From Plasmodiophora brassicae (lineage: Eukaryota > Endomyxa > Phytomyxea > Plasmodiophorida > Plasmodiophoridae), in assembly GCA_039704465.1 (NCBI GenBank), contig JASFAU010000019.1:372001-436000 (forward strand): a stretch of 64,000 nt of DNA, read 5' to 3'. The notes under the pieces were generated by a model. It ran no database searches. It was not told the origin of the DNA and saw only the letters and a list, made by a program, of their open reading frames with translations. The translations under genes and the position numbers were made by a program. The number at the start of each line of letters is the position of its first letter. Positions within the stretch are counted from its first letter, which is position 1. Positions 1-10,906 of the stretch are shown here, in pieces.

Positions 1-1234
1 GAGCAGCAACCCTCTTCGCAGCATGGCCCTCCCAGGCATACCTGCAGCGGATAAGAACCTCGAATACGTCGGTTGACGGCAACGAGATCGTACTGTTTAA
101 CGGTTCGGATCCCGGATAGGAGCTCAGTGGTAAACATGATCCGGTGGTCAGTGCTCTTCAACATGGCGCGACGAAGGGTCGCTGCCAGCCAGGTGAACTG
201 CATTTGCAGCGGAACGAGGAGGGCCAGTACAGCAATCCCAGCGGCCGCCGCGACCCCATAATAGTACAGCAACGTGACGGCAACTGAAAACGCCGGCCAC
301 GTCAGTGTCCATGCCGGGTGACCCACGACGTTCGTACCGGCAATGATCGTCAGGGGCGCGGTCCAAAGAAAGTGAACGTAGATGACAGCGTCGTACACTC
401 TGGACGCATCGGCACTCTGCACATGGTCAACAGATGGCCCTCAGTTCGTAAGTTCTTCGCTCATGGACGGCGCGCATACCATCAGGTTGACTGTTTGCCC
501 AGTGCTGGTTGCCATTCTGGACGTGGCGCTCAGCCTCAGGCTCTTCTCGTAGATCGCGGCCATCACCGCCTCGCGAACCATTCCGGCACAACGCACGACA
601 TGGTAGAACGAATTGTTCTGCAATGACACCCACATTCGGTGAGCGTGTCGCGAGACAGAACCGGCGCCAGCTGGACGGCATACCTGACAGATCGAGCTAA
701 GCAGGTTGGCAACGAAAATCCCTGCGACGTCAGCGAGGCCTCGTGCAGCATTGTCCCTGTCGGCCATGAGGAACTCGACGAAATCCTTGACCAGGAACGG
801 GATCGACAACGCGAACGCGTTCGACAGGAACTGCCCAACGCCCGCCGCAGCACACCGGCGCCAGAACGTGCGAACTATGGCCCAGAGCAGCGATGGGCTC
901 GCCGACGTCGACTGGCATTCCTGCGCCGCGCCCGCCGAATCGATCAGGCACGTGCCGCAACGCGCGATCGTTGTCGTCGTACCGTCCAGGCAGCGCTGAA
1001 GCCGGGGAACACGGCGGCGACGGTGTCGGCGGACGGCAGCCGATCAATGTCGGTCTGCAGGAGCGGCCGCGTCGCGCCCACGGCCAGGACGCCGTTCATG
1101 AACGTCATGAACAACGTGGCGAACAGGCCGGCGGTCTCCAGCGGTGGCGGCGGCGCCGGCTCCGCATCGGCGCCGGCGGCAATATCGTGAACGACAACGA
1201 CGTCCGGCAAGTCCAGCGCATTCTCATGGGCCAT
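1..1234 (-). CDS. ABC transporter, subfamily C (MRP-like), 5' part only
   Basis: ATP-driven export pump of the ABCC/MRP family, expected in a membrane; only the N-terminal cytosolic region and the first half of transmembrane domain 1 lie in the window, and the gene continues off the left edge. The start ATG at 1234 opens MAHENALDLPDVV. It is followed by the MRP-type segment LFATLFMTFMNGVLAVGATR, which matches the 'SRLTFSWMNPLL..G..RPL' pattern of the family. Downstream motifs are IYEKSLRLS, TGQTVNLM, ATLRRAMLKSTDHRIMFTTE and, after splicing, the signature KQYAWEGHAAK near position 1 to 30. At least three short introns are needed to keep the frame: near 943-990, 420-480 and 35-90, all GT-AG. 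Nucleotide-binding domains are not in view, so substrate and intactness cannot be judged. Confidence 0.85.
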
Positions 1235-2098
1235 TCGTCCTGGCGATTACGAGATCCGATCCGGTCCGGACCGGGCCGCCCGACCGACGTTTTTGATCGG
1301 CTGCTGGGCCTGTGCACGAGAGCACACCGCCGCCGCCGCCGACGACGACGACGACGACGCCAGCGCACGGGAAGGTTTCGCCATGACGACGGCAAATGTC
1401 AGGGCGCCCGTACGTTTCTGGAAGCGTTGCGCGCCGGATGGCGCCTGGTTCCCCTATCACTAGGCGTTCTGATACGTATAGCAGTCCCCCGAGTGGAAGA
1501 CGGCTCCCCTATTCTGCAACTAATATCCTTACGGTACCCGGCCATATTTCAGGTCTCGACTGCCCATTGGCGATAGTAAGCTGATCCCGGTTTTTATCCA
1601 CTGTTATCGAGTTAATTCATTCTGGGGGCAATGCATGCAAATTCAGGATTATGCATGCTAGAGGGCGATGGGCCCACATTGCTGAGATCACGCTCCGGAG
1701 TCCGTGACCTGAGGCGCGGACGCGTGAGGAGCTCTGCGGACTGCGGAGCAATTGCGCGGGCCCCTCGACTGCGACGCTATTCCTGGCATCATGAGACGCA
1801 CGCGGCGCGCAAACAAGCCCGGAGATTGGCGCGTCCTCAAAGCAGAATACGGAGGGCGCCCTAACACTCGGTCAGGTTCTGCGCCGCCTCCCCGCGCATC
1901 CGACCTCGAAACCGCAGACCGTGGCGGTGTCCGTGATTGGCTGACGTGGCATTCTGGAATTGGCTTTCGCAGCCGCGGCAGTGCTCGGGCTGCTAAATCT
2001 TTCTGCAGTTGTTCTGCCATCGCGCACGTCGATTGTTTAAGTTCCGTGGGAGCCGAGTTCCGCACATTTCCAAGTTCTTTCAAGCCTCAAGGTGCACA
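1235..2098. other. Intergenic, no gene recognised
   Basis: Between the divergent ABC transporter and the ankyrin gene. It holds the microsatellite at 1327-1361 and the presumed promoters of both genes. Open frames here have no family features. Confidence 0.5.
1327..1361. repeat. GC-rich trinucleotide microsatellite
   Basis: A (CCG)n run is followed by a (GAC)n run just upstream of the ABC transporter start. Translated on either strand it gives spurious poly-Arg or poly-Val open frames. Confidence 0.8.
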
Positions 2099-2869
2099 AT
2101 GTCCATCGTCAATATTTGGATTCGCCTCGGGCGCACAGCTATATCTCTGTCCCTGGCTCTGCTGTTCCTGTTCAATGGCCGCGACGTCGAGGCTGTCGTC
2201 ACCGTTATGTACTCCTACGATGTCCCGGATTGGGCCGCTTCAGGTATGGAGCAACTTTTGGTGGCAGCTTCGGGAGATATTCGCAGGGAGACAGTTGCTA
2301 ATGCGATCCACCACGGTCTGAGCGGTGGCGAAATTGACGATCGTAAATCCAGGTTCATCGATGGAGTCAAATGGCACGGAAGTCCCAATGTCTTGATCTG
2401 GGCCGCATCCAGTGGCAATACCGCAGTCTTGGAGCTGTTGGCGGCAATCGATGGTATTCCACTGACCACCCCAGATAAGGAACTTGATCAAACGCCACTG
2501 CACCACGCCGCTAAGAATGGACACGATCTCGCTGTCCGGATTCTGCTGGGCAGCCGTGTCAACATTGACCCAATCGACGAGAGACGGATGACACCCTTGC
2601 ACCTTGCAGCAGAAGGTGGACACAGTGACGTTATCGATGAGCTGCTGAACATCAGATCTCACGGCCAGCGCGTTGCGGTCAGTTTGCGTGATGCCCGTGG
2701 TCAGACTCCGTTGTACAAAGCCATTCTACGTGGACACAGCACCGTCGTCAAGACCCTGCTGCTGTCCGGCTTGATTGATGACGAAGACAAACAGGCAGCG
2801 TGGCAATTGGCTCACGAAAAGTGCGATAGCCAGAGCGTGTCGTTGCTTCGCGATTACTGGCATCATTGA
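2099..2869 (+). CDS. Secreted ankyrin-repeat protein
   Basis: Single-exon protein of 256 residues. The ATG at 2099 is preferred over the longer frame because it begins a good signal peptide: MSIVNIWIRLGR, then the hydrophobic core TAISLSLALLFLFNG, with likely cleavage after DVEA. The body holds ankyrin repeats: TPLHHAAKNGHDLAVRILL, TPLHLAAEGGHSDVIDELL and TPLYKAILRGHSTVVKTLL, plus weaker flanking units. Ankyrin stacks bind partner proteins; with a signal peptide and no membrane anchor, the protein is predicted to leave the cell. It resembles the larger ankyrin gene at 9255-10769 in layout: signal peptide, non-repeat N-terminal segment, then repeats. A host-directed effector role is possible but is only inference. 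Confidence 0.8.
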   Translation: MSIVNIWIRLGRTAISLSLALLFLFNGRDVEAVVTVMYSYDVPDWAASGMEQLLVAASGDIRRETVANAIHHGLSGGEIDDRKSRFIDGVKWHGSPNVLIWAASSGNTAVLELLAAIDGIPLTTPDKELDQTPLHHAAKNGHDLAVRILLGSRVNIDPIDERRMTPLHLAAEGGHSDVIDELLNIRSHGQRVAVSLRDARGQTPLYKAILRGHSTVVKTLLLSGLIDDEDKQAAWQLAHEKCDSQSVSLLRDYWHH

Positions 2870-3390
2870 CGTCTACGTCAGACTAGCTGACTCACCAGCT
2901 TGCAGTCCAGTGTGCCAACGTACTCATTGCAGTAAACAACCAGCGATACACAAAATGATTGGCAGATGGGCACATAAGTAGATTACGTACGAAACAACTG
3001 GGAGCACTATCGTAGCAGGCAGCACGAGAAACCATCTCGCTGTTGCGATAATCGCGATAAATCGCGGAAATTGTATCTGGGCGATGCTTTGCGCAGCGGT
3101 TGTCTCGAGTGCGAATCCGAATACACTCAGGCGCGAAGCGGGAAGGATGTGACCCTGTTCTCCTACATGAGGTGCAAACCGGTGTTGTACGCCAGTTGAC
3201 ATCGGACTTGGTCAACGGCGTCCCCCAAGGCCACACGTCCAATCGCAAGCCCGTACATGTATAGTCGAGCAGACAGGCTAATGAATTCGTCCTGCGTTGT
3301 TTGTGCCTTGAGCAAGCGCTGGAGCAGGGGCACGGGCTTCGGGAACACAGTAACACTGAGACGCGTATTAGAGGCGCGAAGCACTTGCAG
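2870..3390. other. Intergenic, no gene recognised
   Basis: Tail-to-tail gap between the ankyrin gene and the SppA-like gene. Minus-strand frames here lack family motifs and signal peptides. Confidence 0.5.
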
Positions 3391-5540
3391 TTATGGCAAT
3401 GAATTCAACCGATGGTGAACCCGCTTCAGACGCTGCTTCTCGTCGAGCTTCTCCCGAGCAAGGCTCGCAGCAATCTCGATAGATTCCTTGAGACCGCCTG
3501 TAAAGGTGGGTCAATAGAAGCACTTGGCACGCAGACAAGAAGTACCAACCTACGGCGTCAACCAGCCCATTCGCCAAAGCCTCCTCGCCGGTCCAGACGT
3601 GCCCTTGAGCAATGGCATGGATCTCGTCGTACGACTTGTTTCTGCCAGTTGCGACCCTCTGGACAAATTCCCGATATAGTTCTTCGCTGAACTCCTTCAG
3701 TCGTTCTTGTCCATTGGCATCCAAATCCCGAAACACACTAAGTCGGGCAGGCGTCTCGGGAATCTCGTGCACATTAGCGCCTATCTTGTCCATCGTGCTC
3801 TGTTGAACAACTGGATGCAGCATTGCGAGCCCGATCGATCCGGTTAGAGTTCCTGCAGGAAGCAAATTCTGGTTAGCTTCACATTGCAGGAGATCGCGTA
3901 CATCAAACCTGGGTTGGCAACGATCCTGGCAGCAGACGACGCGATGAAGTATCCGCCGGAGGCCGCAACGGACCCGAAGCTGGCAACAACAGGCTTGCCG
4001 AGAGCGTCTTGAACGTATTCGATTGCGTTCAGGATCGTGTCGGATGCAATGGGATCGCCTCCTCGCGAATCTTGCATGTCATGTTAGCAAGCGGACAGGA
4101 CGGAAGCACTGGTGCGCCCGTACCAAGTCGGAATACAATAGCGTGCACGTTCTTGTCGCGTCCGGCCACAATCAGCGCGTTCGCCACAGAGGATGCAGCG
4201 AAGCGGTGCTCTCCGCGCATGACCAACCCGCTGAAATAGATCAGAGCGACGCCAACGGAAGAGGCCTTCGAGGGAAGCTTCGGGTGCGCCTGGCATATAT
4301 CCAGCAAGCGGGAAAGGTTGACAACGGGTCGCGACGATTTCTTCTGGGCCTTTGTCAGGGCGTCATGTGACACAGGCAGACGATCCTTCTTGAATTCAAG
4401 GGCGTCGACAAGACGATGCTGGAAACAGCGCGACGCTGACAACATCGGGCCTTGCTGAGTCAGTTGCCGAACCTACATAGGACCACTCTCGTCAGCCAAT
4501 GCGAGGCCAGCGTTTACGGAATAGGAAACACCTGGTCAAGTGCAATCTTGCGGGTATCACTGATGGTCTTGCTGAACTGATTGTTCAGGCATGCAGTAAT
4601 GCGCGTCATCTCTTCCCGAAGTTCAGGGGTATAGTCGCTGTCGCAAAGCGTGTTCAGAGCGCCTTTCCACTTCCCAACCGAGTAGTTTTTCATCGTGATG
4701 CCCAGCTTCTCGAACACGCCACCAAAGAACTAAGAGGACCCGTATAAGTAGTTGTTGGTTCATTCCAGTCGTACACGAACCATTCGCTCCGAGACCACGC
4801 CGTGCATGGTGAAGAATCCGAGCGGTTCCATGGAGATTCGGGTGTCGAAAGCACTTGCGAGAAGGTACTATTGCAACGGAATCAGATAGCAGGTAGAGGG
4901 ATACATAAGAGAATGTGTACGTGGAGTTGGCTTTCGAATGTGTCAGTGTAAGCGACAAGCTCGAATGCACCGGACCCCAGGCGGGCATCCTTCATGGCTC
5001 GAAGTGCTCTGATGGCCGAATGGAGCTCCTGCACTTGCGCAAGCGTGATGTGGACCTGTTGCCCTTCGCGGCCAGACGTCGAGAAATCGACGTGGAAGGC
5101 TTTGATGCGATCGTCAACGCCAATCCGCTCGATGGCTCTGATGAGGTCGTAGAACGTGATGCTCCGCTTGTGCTTCAGCTTCAATACCAGCGCGTCAACT
5201 GTGTCCGGGGCGATAGGCGCTGCTGTAATCTCCATCTAGCTGCAGAATCAGGGCGGTGCAGGCGAACTCGTCGAATTTGCACAACCTCGTCGAACTTCCA
5301 GCGGACGATTGAATTCTTGGGCACCGACAGGTACTAGCGGGCAGTATTTAGACAAAGGTTCCAGACGCCGACCCCACCGGCGCATACCTTCGCCCGCTTG
5401 ATCTTCGCCGCAATGATCAACGCCGCCGAGCAGACGCCGACGAATCCGGTGAGCAGCCAGCGGGGATCCTGCATATGTTCGGCACAGTAATCTCGAATCG
5501 CCCGACCCAGGGACCCGGCCGACGGTCCGCGTGATCCCAT
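3391..5540 (-). CDS. sppA: SppA-type signal peptide peptidase (peptidase family S49), tandem-domain form
   Basis: Membrane-bound serine protease of the ClpP/crotonase fold that degrades signal peptides and membrane-protein fragments. The ATG at 5540 (MGSRGPSAG) is the first true ATG of the frame; the longer frame starts with GTG. One N-terminal membrane segment is visible: WLLTGFVGVCSAALIIAAK. After splicing come VPKNSIVRWKFDE and the N-terminal domain, with the Lys-bearing motif VFEKLGITMKNYSVGKWKG near 4660-4717. The C-terminal domain has SRGGDPIASD and the catalytic-serine motif VAASGGYFIAS (Ser codon about 3958-3960), followed by LTGSIGL. Both parts of the Ser-Lys dyad therefore appear present. 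About six short introns are needed; the last one restores DAVGGLKESIEIA before the stop at 3391. The tandem form is typical of bacteria and plastid-bearing eukaryotes. Confidence 0.85.
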
Positions 5541-5925
5541 CCCGCCGTGCCCAACGTCGACGCCTCCCGCAAACACGCACCGCCAATGTAACAGAAATGG
5601 CGGGATCGGAACCAGGATCACACGAGGTATCACAATCTGGATCGATGAAGCCGAGCGGCCTATATATAGCCTGGTAATGGTATAACGTCAACGGGAGCAA
5701 CGACGCTTCTGTGCCGCGTGCTCCGATGGGCCACCCAGGTGCTCCGCGATTCCGGACGCCGCGTCATCAAGACGATTACCGGCGACTCTGGGGCGTTTGA
5801 TGGGCTCGTCAATATGAAGGACGACTGCAGAGCTCGTGGGCGCCAAGGTATGGAAGGAGCGCCAGTGACAACGAATTAACCATCAGGCAATCCGATAGAA
5901 GTCGAACATTGAAAAAAAGGGTTTC
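5541..5925. other. Intergenic, SppA upstream region
   Basis: Holds the SppA gene promoter side and the region 3' of the first tRNA-Asp. No coding feature recognised. Confidence 0.5.
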
Positions 5926-5996
5926 TCCGAGACGGGGAATCGAACCCCGGTCTCGCCCGTGACAGGGGCGAATACTGGCCACTATACTATCTCGGA
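5926..5996 (-). tRNA. tRNA-Asp (GTC)
   Basis: 71-nt cloverleaf on the minus strand. The acceptor stem pairs TCCGAGA with TCTCGGA. The anticodon arm is CGCCC-CTGTCAC-GGGCG with anticodon GTC, and the T arm carries GGTTCGATTCC. No intron. A run of seven T follows on the transcribed strand, as expected for an RNA polymerase III terminator. No CCA is encoded. It is identical in sequence to the copy at 7474-7544. Confidence 0.97.
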
Positions 5997-7473
5997 TCGA
6001 GGCTTGATAAACTTGGACGCGTTTATAATTCGACTCTACTCCGTTCTTATCGCTTACGCAGTCACCAGAATAAAAGCACGTTTGTGAATTTCTGCATTTG
6101 ACGACGTCGGGCAGCGCTCCGAGCTAGCTGGCGGAACGTAGTTCATGTTGGCTCACAATGCGCATACATGCCGTGCTACTCAGCTGCTACACGCACCGCA
6201 TCGGGAATCGACACGACGGTGGCCGTGCCCCAGGCTAGCTCCCTTGCGGCCGGATTGTCAATAGCTTTATACGTGTATAGAGCACGGCACGGTCAACAGT
6301 ATGTCGACGACTCGTCGTGATTCGACCCGGACACCACGTCTCGCATACCACGGGCGTAAAGTCGCGCAATATTCCGCCGCGCCGTTCGGTGATTGAATGA
6401 ACGTCCGCGACGATGATCCGCCTCGGCAGATATAGTTAATCCGTTTTGCCGGGACAATCGTGTCGAAACACCCTATAATAATATAACATTCGTGTCGCAC
6501 TCAGACATTTTAAACATCTGCCGAGCCTTCGAACGATCGCCGTGGACGTTTATTCAGTTACGAATCCGGCCGCATTCGCTCCGGTTGGCCAACAGTACAT
6601 GCTCGCGCATGCAGGTCAAGGATTGCTTCGTTGCCGTCGTACGTATCGACATCTCGCATCCGTTGGTCAAACACCAAGCGGGTCAATCCAAGCCGTGTGC
6701 AAGAATGTACCTTCGCGCGTACGTCATTCACTTAACATAGAGCTGGATGCCCCTGCTTCCGGTTGCAGAGTTTTCGTCCAACAACGCCGACCGCTCCGTG
6801 TGTCTCAAAGGAGTGTCAAGTGGGCGACCTGGTGATGCTATGCAATGACTCACTAAAGACCTGCGGTCATGTCAAAGGTTTCTTAGGTCCATTTCCGGTC
6901 GAGTAAATACCAATCCCGGCTGCATTCGGACTCGATACTCCTGCCGATTTCCGCATCCAGAATGTATTTCCCCTGCCCCAACTCGAACCGTATATTGCTG
7001 ACCTCATTCCTGACCGCATCGAATTAACCTCCATTCCTCGCGGATGACGAGATTCCGCTTTTCATTGTCCATATTGGCGTCCTCGACTCCCGATATCGCC
7101 ACTGGCGCCGCTAGGAGTATACGACCGATTGGGAAGTCAGAGCGGACGTGGCCCGCAACGTAATCGCATGGCACCAATATTACTGGCTTGGACAAATATT
7201 GACCCACTGCCACGATCGGTTCCCCTCCAAGGCTGGGCCTGCAGAGCAGCTGCACTCGTGGCTTAGTATTGGGCGATCCGGTCTACAGGCTACATTGAGG
7301 ATATCACACCAAGCAAGAGGCTGTTGGATCACAGTATGCGTACTACAGCATCCCGACGTGTCGCCCGGGAAATCGTTCTTCAGATAAAGCGCTGAGGACG
7401 TGGGTGGGCAAAAACACAACCGTGAGACCGCCCGGAATTGATCTGAAATAGGTACTGCTGTCCAAAATATTAC
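5997..7473. other. Intergenic between the two tRNA-Asp genes, no gene recognised
   Basis: About 1.5 kb without a convincing open frame on either strand. I see no mobile-element ends, and the tRNA duplication does not extend visibly into this sequence. Confidence 0.5.
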
Positions 7474-7544
7474 TCCGAGACGGGGAATCGAACCCCGGTC
7501 TCGCCCGTGACAGGGGCGAATACTGGCCACTATACTATCTCGGA
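7474..7544 (-). tRNA. tRNA-Asp (GTC), second copy
   Basis: Base-for-base the same 71-nt tRNA as at 5926-5996, same strand, with anticodon GTC. The flanks differ. A TTTT run follows on the transcribed strand, giving a pol III terminator. Confidence 0.97.
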
Positions 7545-8173
7545 AGGATACGGTTGATTCAGACTAAGGTAACCTCTACCCCAATTTCATTTCACAATGG
7601 GCTTCTCTGATGACTTACACGGTTGGCCTCGCAGAAATAATGTAAATGCGGAATGTAAATAGTCGGAAGGCGAAGACGGACTCCGCACAGATAAATGTAA
7701 GATTGTAAGAATCTGCGTCTGGTATTGTATTTAAGGAGACCGTTTCGCGGTCTCAGCAGACCTAAGACGGATCCTGGAACCGATCTAATTTCGCTCAGAG
7801 ATTGCGGGTCTAGGCAGATTCGTGGTCTAAGGTATTTTTGGAAGGCATCCACTGGCAGAGGCCTTGCAAGGATTGTCCGAGACTCCGTGGATGGATCCGT
7901 ACGGTCCTGTGCCCCCTCCCAAAAAAATGAGTATCGAAATTTTGCCTGTATGAAAATGCGCAGAACATTTGCCGCTGGCAGTCTGATCCGCGGAGTTGTC
8001 AACATCTGATTCCCGCAGTCCGCCGCGGCACAAGCCCAACCGGTATCGTCCTTGCGCTGAGAACTGCATCCGCAACCCCAGCACGTTCGTCGACGAGGTA
8101 GTGTCCGGCGGGCGCATCGCACTATCAGCCGCTTCTCTTTCTGCTCGAACTCTCCAGTGCCCTCATTGCCTGC
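7545..8173. other. Intergenic, no gene recognised
   Basis: Upstream of the Cys-rich secreted peptide gene; presumed to include its promoter. The overlapping minus-strand open frames have no recognisable domain. Confidence 0.45.
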
Positions 8174-8488
8174 ATGGAGCAATTTGCGACTGCCTTGGTG
8201 GCCACGCTAGTGTCCATTCTCATAGTCTCCTGTGCTATGCCAACAGAGCAGAGTCGAGATCTTCTGTCCAACAACAACCTTCCGAGCCTCAGGGAGTCAA
8301 GATATGATGCAATGACGGACAATCCATGTGCAAGCTTGACATGCCCTGGGTGCGGTGGGAACCTACCGTGTTCGCAATGCTGTATCGTATGCCACAGCTT
8401 TCCTTGCAAATGCCCGTTATGCGACACATGCGGATTTGCTCTCTGCCAGTGCTGCACGGAATGCGGCGGGCTTTGCATTTTGCATTGA
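8174..8488 (+). CDS. Small secreted cysteine-rich protein
   Basis: Single-exon protein of 104 residues starting at ATG 8174. The N terminus MEQFATALVATLVSILIVSC is a typical signal peptide. The mature part has a short polar linker and then a cysteine-packed C-terminal half with about 16 Cys, often in CxxC or CC pairs: CPGCGG, CSQCC, CKCPLC, CQCC, CTECGG. It ends in CILH. There is no membrane segment after the signal peptide. Such architecture is common among secreted peptides stabilised by disulfides, but the CxxC spacing could equally bind metal. No family is recognised. A 40-nt hairpin lies 66 nt after the stop. Confidence 0.65.
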   Translation: MEQFATALVATLVSILIVSCAMPTEQSRDLLSNNNLPSLRESRYDAMTDNPCASLTCPGCGGNLPCSQCCIVCHSFPCKCPLCDTCGFALCQCCTECGGLCILH

Positions 8489-8554
8489 AACCCTCCAACG
8501 AGTACTGGCAGCAAAGTTCGTGATTCTCTGGTAAAAATGCAACGATGACATCCC

Positions 8555-8594
8555 CAACAAACGACGCGTGAAGCCATTCACGCGTCTGTTGTTG
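8555..8594. repeat. Inverted repeat (18-bp stem, 4-nt loop)
   Basis: The left arm 8555-8572 and right arm 8577-8594 are reverse complements apart from two mismatches, around the loop GCCA. It sits just downstream of the Cys-rich gene, so it may be a 3' UTR hairpin or an element remnant. Confidence 0.7.
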
Positions 8595-9254
8595 AGCGTC
8601 CTTTCGCCCATGGCCGCTGACGTGTTCGGGGGTAGATGAGCGCTACGTACGATGTCGGCGCCAAGTGTAATCATGTGTATAGACCATCAATCGGCAATAT
8701 CCGGGGCCTATCGCCTTCACAATGTGGGCTGATATCAGACTATTCGTCGGTGCTGCTGACATCGACCGCGACACAATATGATTTTCGCCGGTCCGGCACA
8801 CATCCATTTCTACTTCTACGTTCTCCGCTGCTGTCGCCAGATGGATTCGCCGTGGACCTTAATTAGAAATATCGCTCCCGCTTGCTGATGTTCGGGGTTG
8901 CTTTGCAGAAATGGGTCAATTAAGCCCAGGTTGTTGGCGCTCAGGATAGATTATAGGGATCCCGCGGGTTGCAGCTGATTCCGTGCCAGCGAAATCTCAA
9001 TAACGAATTTGGATGCCCAAGCTCCGTCCTTAGAAGGCAATGCCACGTACCACTTGAACGTTATTAGAGCACGGTCTCGAGATTGATGGTGAAAATTGGA
9101 ATTGATTCGGCGTCAAGCTACATAGGTTGCGGTATACATACCTGTTGGACAAGGCTCCTAAAAACAAACGGACGCCTCCGCCGCGCAACTCTCGCGTTGT
9201 CGCCCGCTATCGTTCTCGGCTTGTCGCGTTCAACATCATCGAGTTTCATCGATA
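8595..9254. other. Intergenic, no gene recognised
   Basis: Upstream region of the large ankyrin gene. Short open frames only. Confidence 0.5.
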
Positions 9255-10769
9255 ATGTCCATCAGCAATCGCAACCGGCCTGCGCAGGCAGGGTACTTGC
9301 TCCTGATTGCCAGTCTGCTCGCTCCTTCCGTCATGGCTTTCTCGCTGGACGCCCTTGCTGCCCGAATTACCTCCGCATCTGTCAACAATTGGGCCACGAT
9401 TTCGAGCATGCGCGGCGTGCTAGAAGCAGAGACATTCCAGCTCCTGGTTGACCGTGCTCCTGCACTCGAGCGCCTCCGGCATGTCGCTGATACTCGCCAA
9501 AGGAAGTCCGTCGTCGACACGCTTCGTCATCGCCTCCTCACTGGATCAGGCAATGCCCTATTCATCAACTATATGGGACAGTGGCACAATAACCTGACAT
9601 TGCTGCAATGGGCTGCATACCATGGAGAAACAGTCGTTGTCCAATTCCTACTGAGTGTTCCTGGTATTCTCGTCAACGCGGTGGCCAGAAACCCCACAGG
9701 GCGGACGCCGCTGCACTTGGCCTCGTCTCAAGGGCATTCCGCCGTTGTCGCGTTGCTCATAGAGGCTCCCAAGATCGCAGTCAATGCCCGCGACGAAGAC
9801 CATAATACGCCACTCCATTTGGCAGTCCTCCATGAACGCGTCGACGTTGTCAACGTGCTGGTGAATGCCGATGGTATTGATCTCGACGCTGTCGGCCAGG
9901 ACAGCATAATCCCCCTGCAGTACGCGATATTGCATTGGCTAACAAACCCGTCGACGATCACGTCTAGTTGCCGGCTTCGTCACATCATCGAGGCGCTTGC
10001 CCGCGCCGACGCCAGGATTGGCCCGACACGAACCGTACCACTGCATTGGGCCGTGGACCACAGGCTTAAAGACGTTGTCAAGTTGCTAGCCAGCATCAAC
10101 GGAATCGATGTCAACGTGCTCGATCATGCCCAGATGACACCCCTCTGCAAGGCTGTCAAACACGATCTTCGTCATATCGTCGAGATACTCGTCAAGTCGC
10201 CTAGAATCGATGCCAATACTGGCAACCCATTGCTGCTGGCCATCCAGAGCGGCCGTTATGATATTGCTGAATTGCTGTTGAGCGCTCCCGGAATCGATGT
10301 CAATGCTGGCAGCCCATTGCTTTTGGCCGTCAATGGACGCGTTGTTGGTATTGCTGAATTGCTGGTGAAAGCTCCCGGAATCGATACCAACGCTGGATCC
10401 CCCTTGATGGTGGCCGTCAAGAAAGGTTTTCTGGCTGTTGTTGAGGTCTTGGTGAAGGCTCCTGGCATTGATATCAATGCGGGTGACCCATTTTCGGTCG
10501 CCGTGGAGAACGGCGACTTGGACATCGCAGAGCTGCTTGTCAAGGCCCCGGGATTCAAGGTTAGTTCGTCCGGTTTCAAGAAGGCGCTGCGTATGGCTAA
10601 GGAGAATGGCTATAATTCGCAGCTTGCGGCTTTGATGTGTGACCTCCGTAGCCGCAACTCTAACCCCATTGGCCTGCGCGCCATAGCGCATGTCATCAAG
10701 AAGCGGTTCAGCAGGCTCCTGTGCTCAGTAGTGCAATGTGTACCGGACGTTTACCGTCCGCTGCACTGA
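9255..10769 (+). CDS. Secreted multi-ankyrin-repeat protein
   Basis: Single-exon protein of 504 residues starting at ATG 9255. A signal peptide is visible: MSISNRNRPAQAGYLLLIAS continuing into LLAPSVMA. A non-repeat segment (about residues 30-110) is followed by a long ankyrin array. It includes TLLQWAAYHGETVVVQFLL, TPLHLASSQGHSAVVALLI and TPLHLAVLHERVDVVNVLV. The later block, about residues 310-440, is built of highly similar units of the form LLVKAPGIDxNAGSPLLLAV. Near-identity of these units points to recent internal amplification. The body has no membrane anchor. Layout matches the shorter secreted ankyrin gene at 2099-2869, so the two are likely paralogues. An extracellular or host-targeted role is inference. 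Confidence 0.85.
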   Translation: MSISNRNRPAQAGYLLLIASLLAPSVMAFSLDALAARITSASVNNWATISSMRGVLEAETFQLLVDRAPALERLRHVADTRQRKSVVDTLRHRLLTGSGNALFINYMGQWHNNLTLLQWAAYHGETVVVQFLLSVPGILVNAVARNPTGRTPLHLASSQGHSAVVALLIEAPKIAVNARDEDHNTPLHLAVLHERVDVVNVLVNADGIDLDAVGQDSIIPLQYAILHWLTNPSTITSSCRLRHIIEALARADARIGPTRTVPLHWAVDHRLKDVVKLLASINGIDVNVLDHAQMTPLCKAVKHDLRHIVEILVKSPRIDANTGNPLLLAIQSGRYDIAELLLSAPGIDVNAGSPLLLAVNGRVVGIAELLVKAPGIDTNAGSPLMVAVKKGFLAVVEVLVKAPGIDINAGDPFSVAVENGDLDIAELLVKAPGFKVSSSGFKKALRMAKENGYNSQLAALMCDLRSRNSNPIGLRAIAHVIKKRFSRLLCSVVQCVPDVYRPLH

Positions 10770-10906
10770 ATGCGCATTTCCAGAGGGATTCAACACCATC
10801 AGCGAGTGCGTATCCAATACTAAACACCCTTGCATTACGTACGGATCCTTAGTACTGGTGAACGTATCCTTGGACATCCCGGCCTGGCTGTTCCGGCCGG
10901 CCACCC

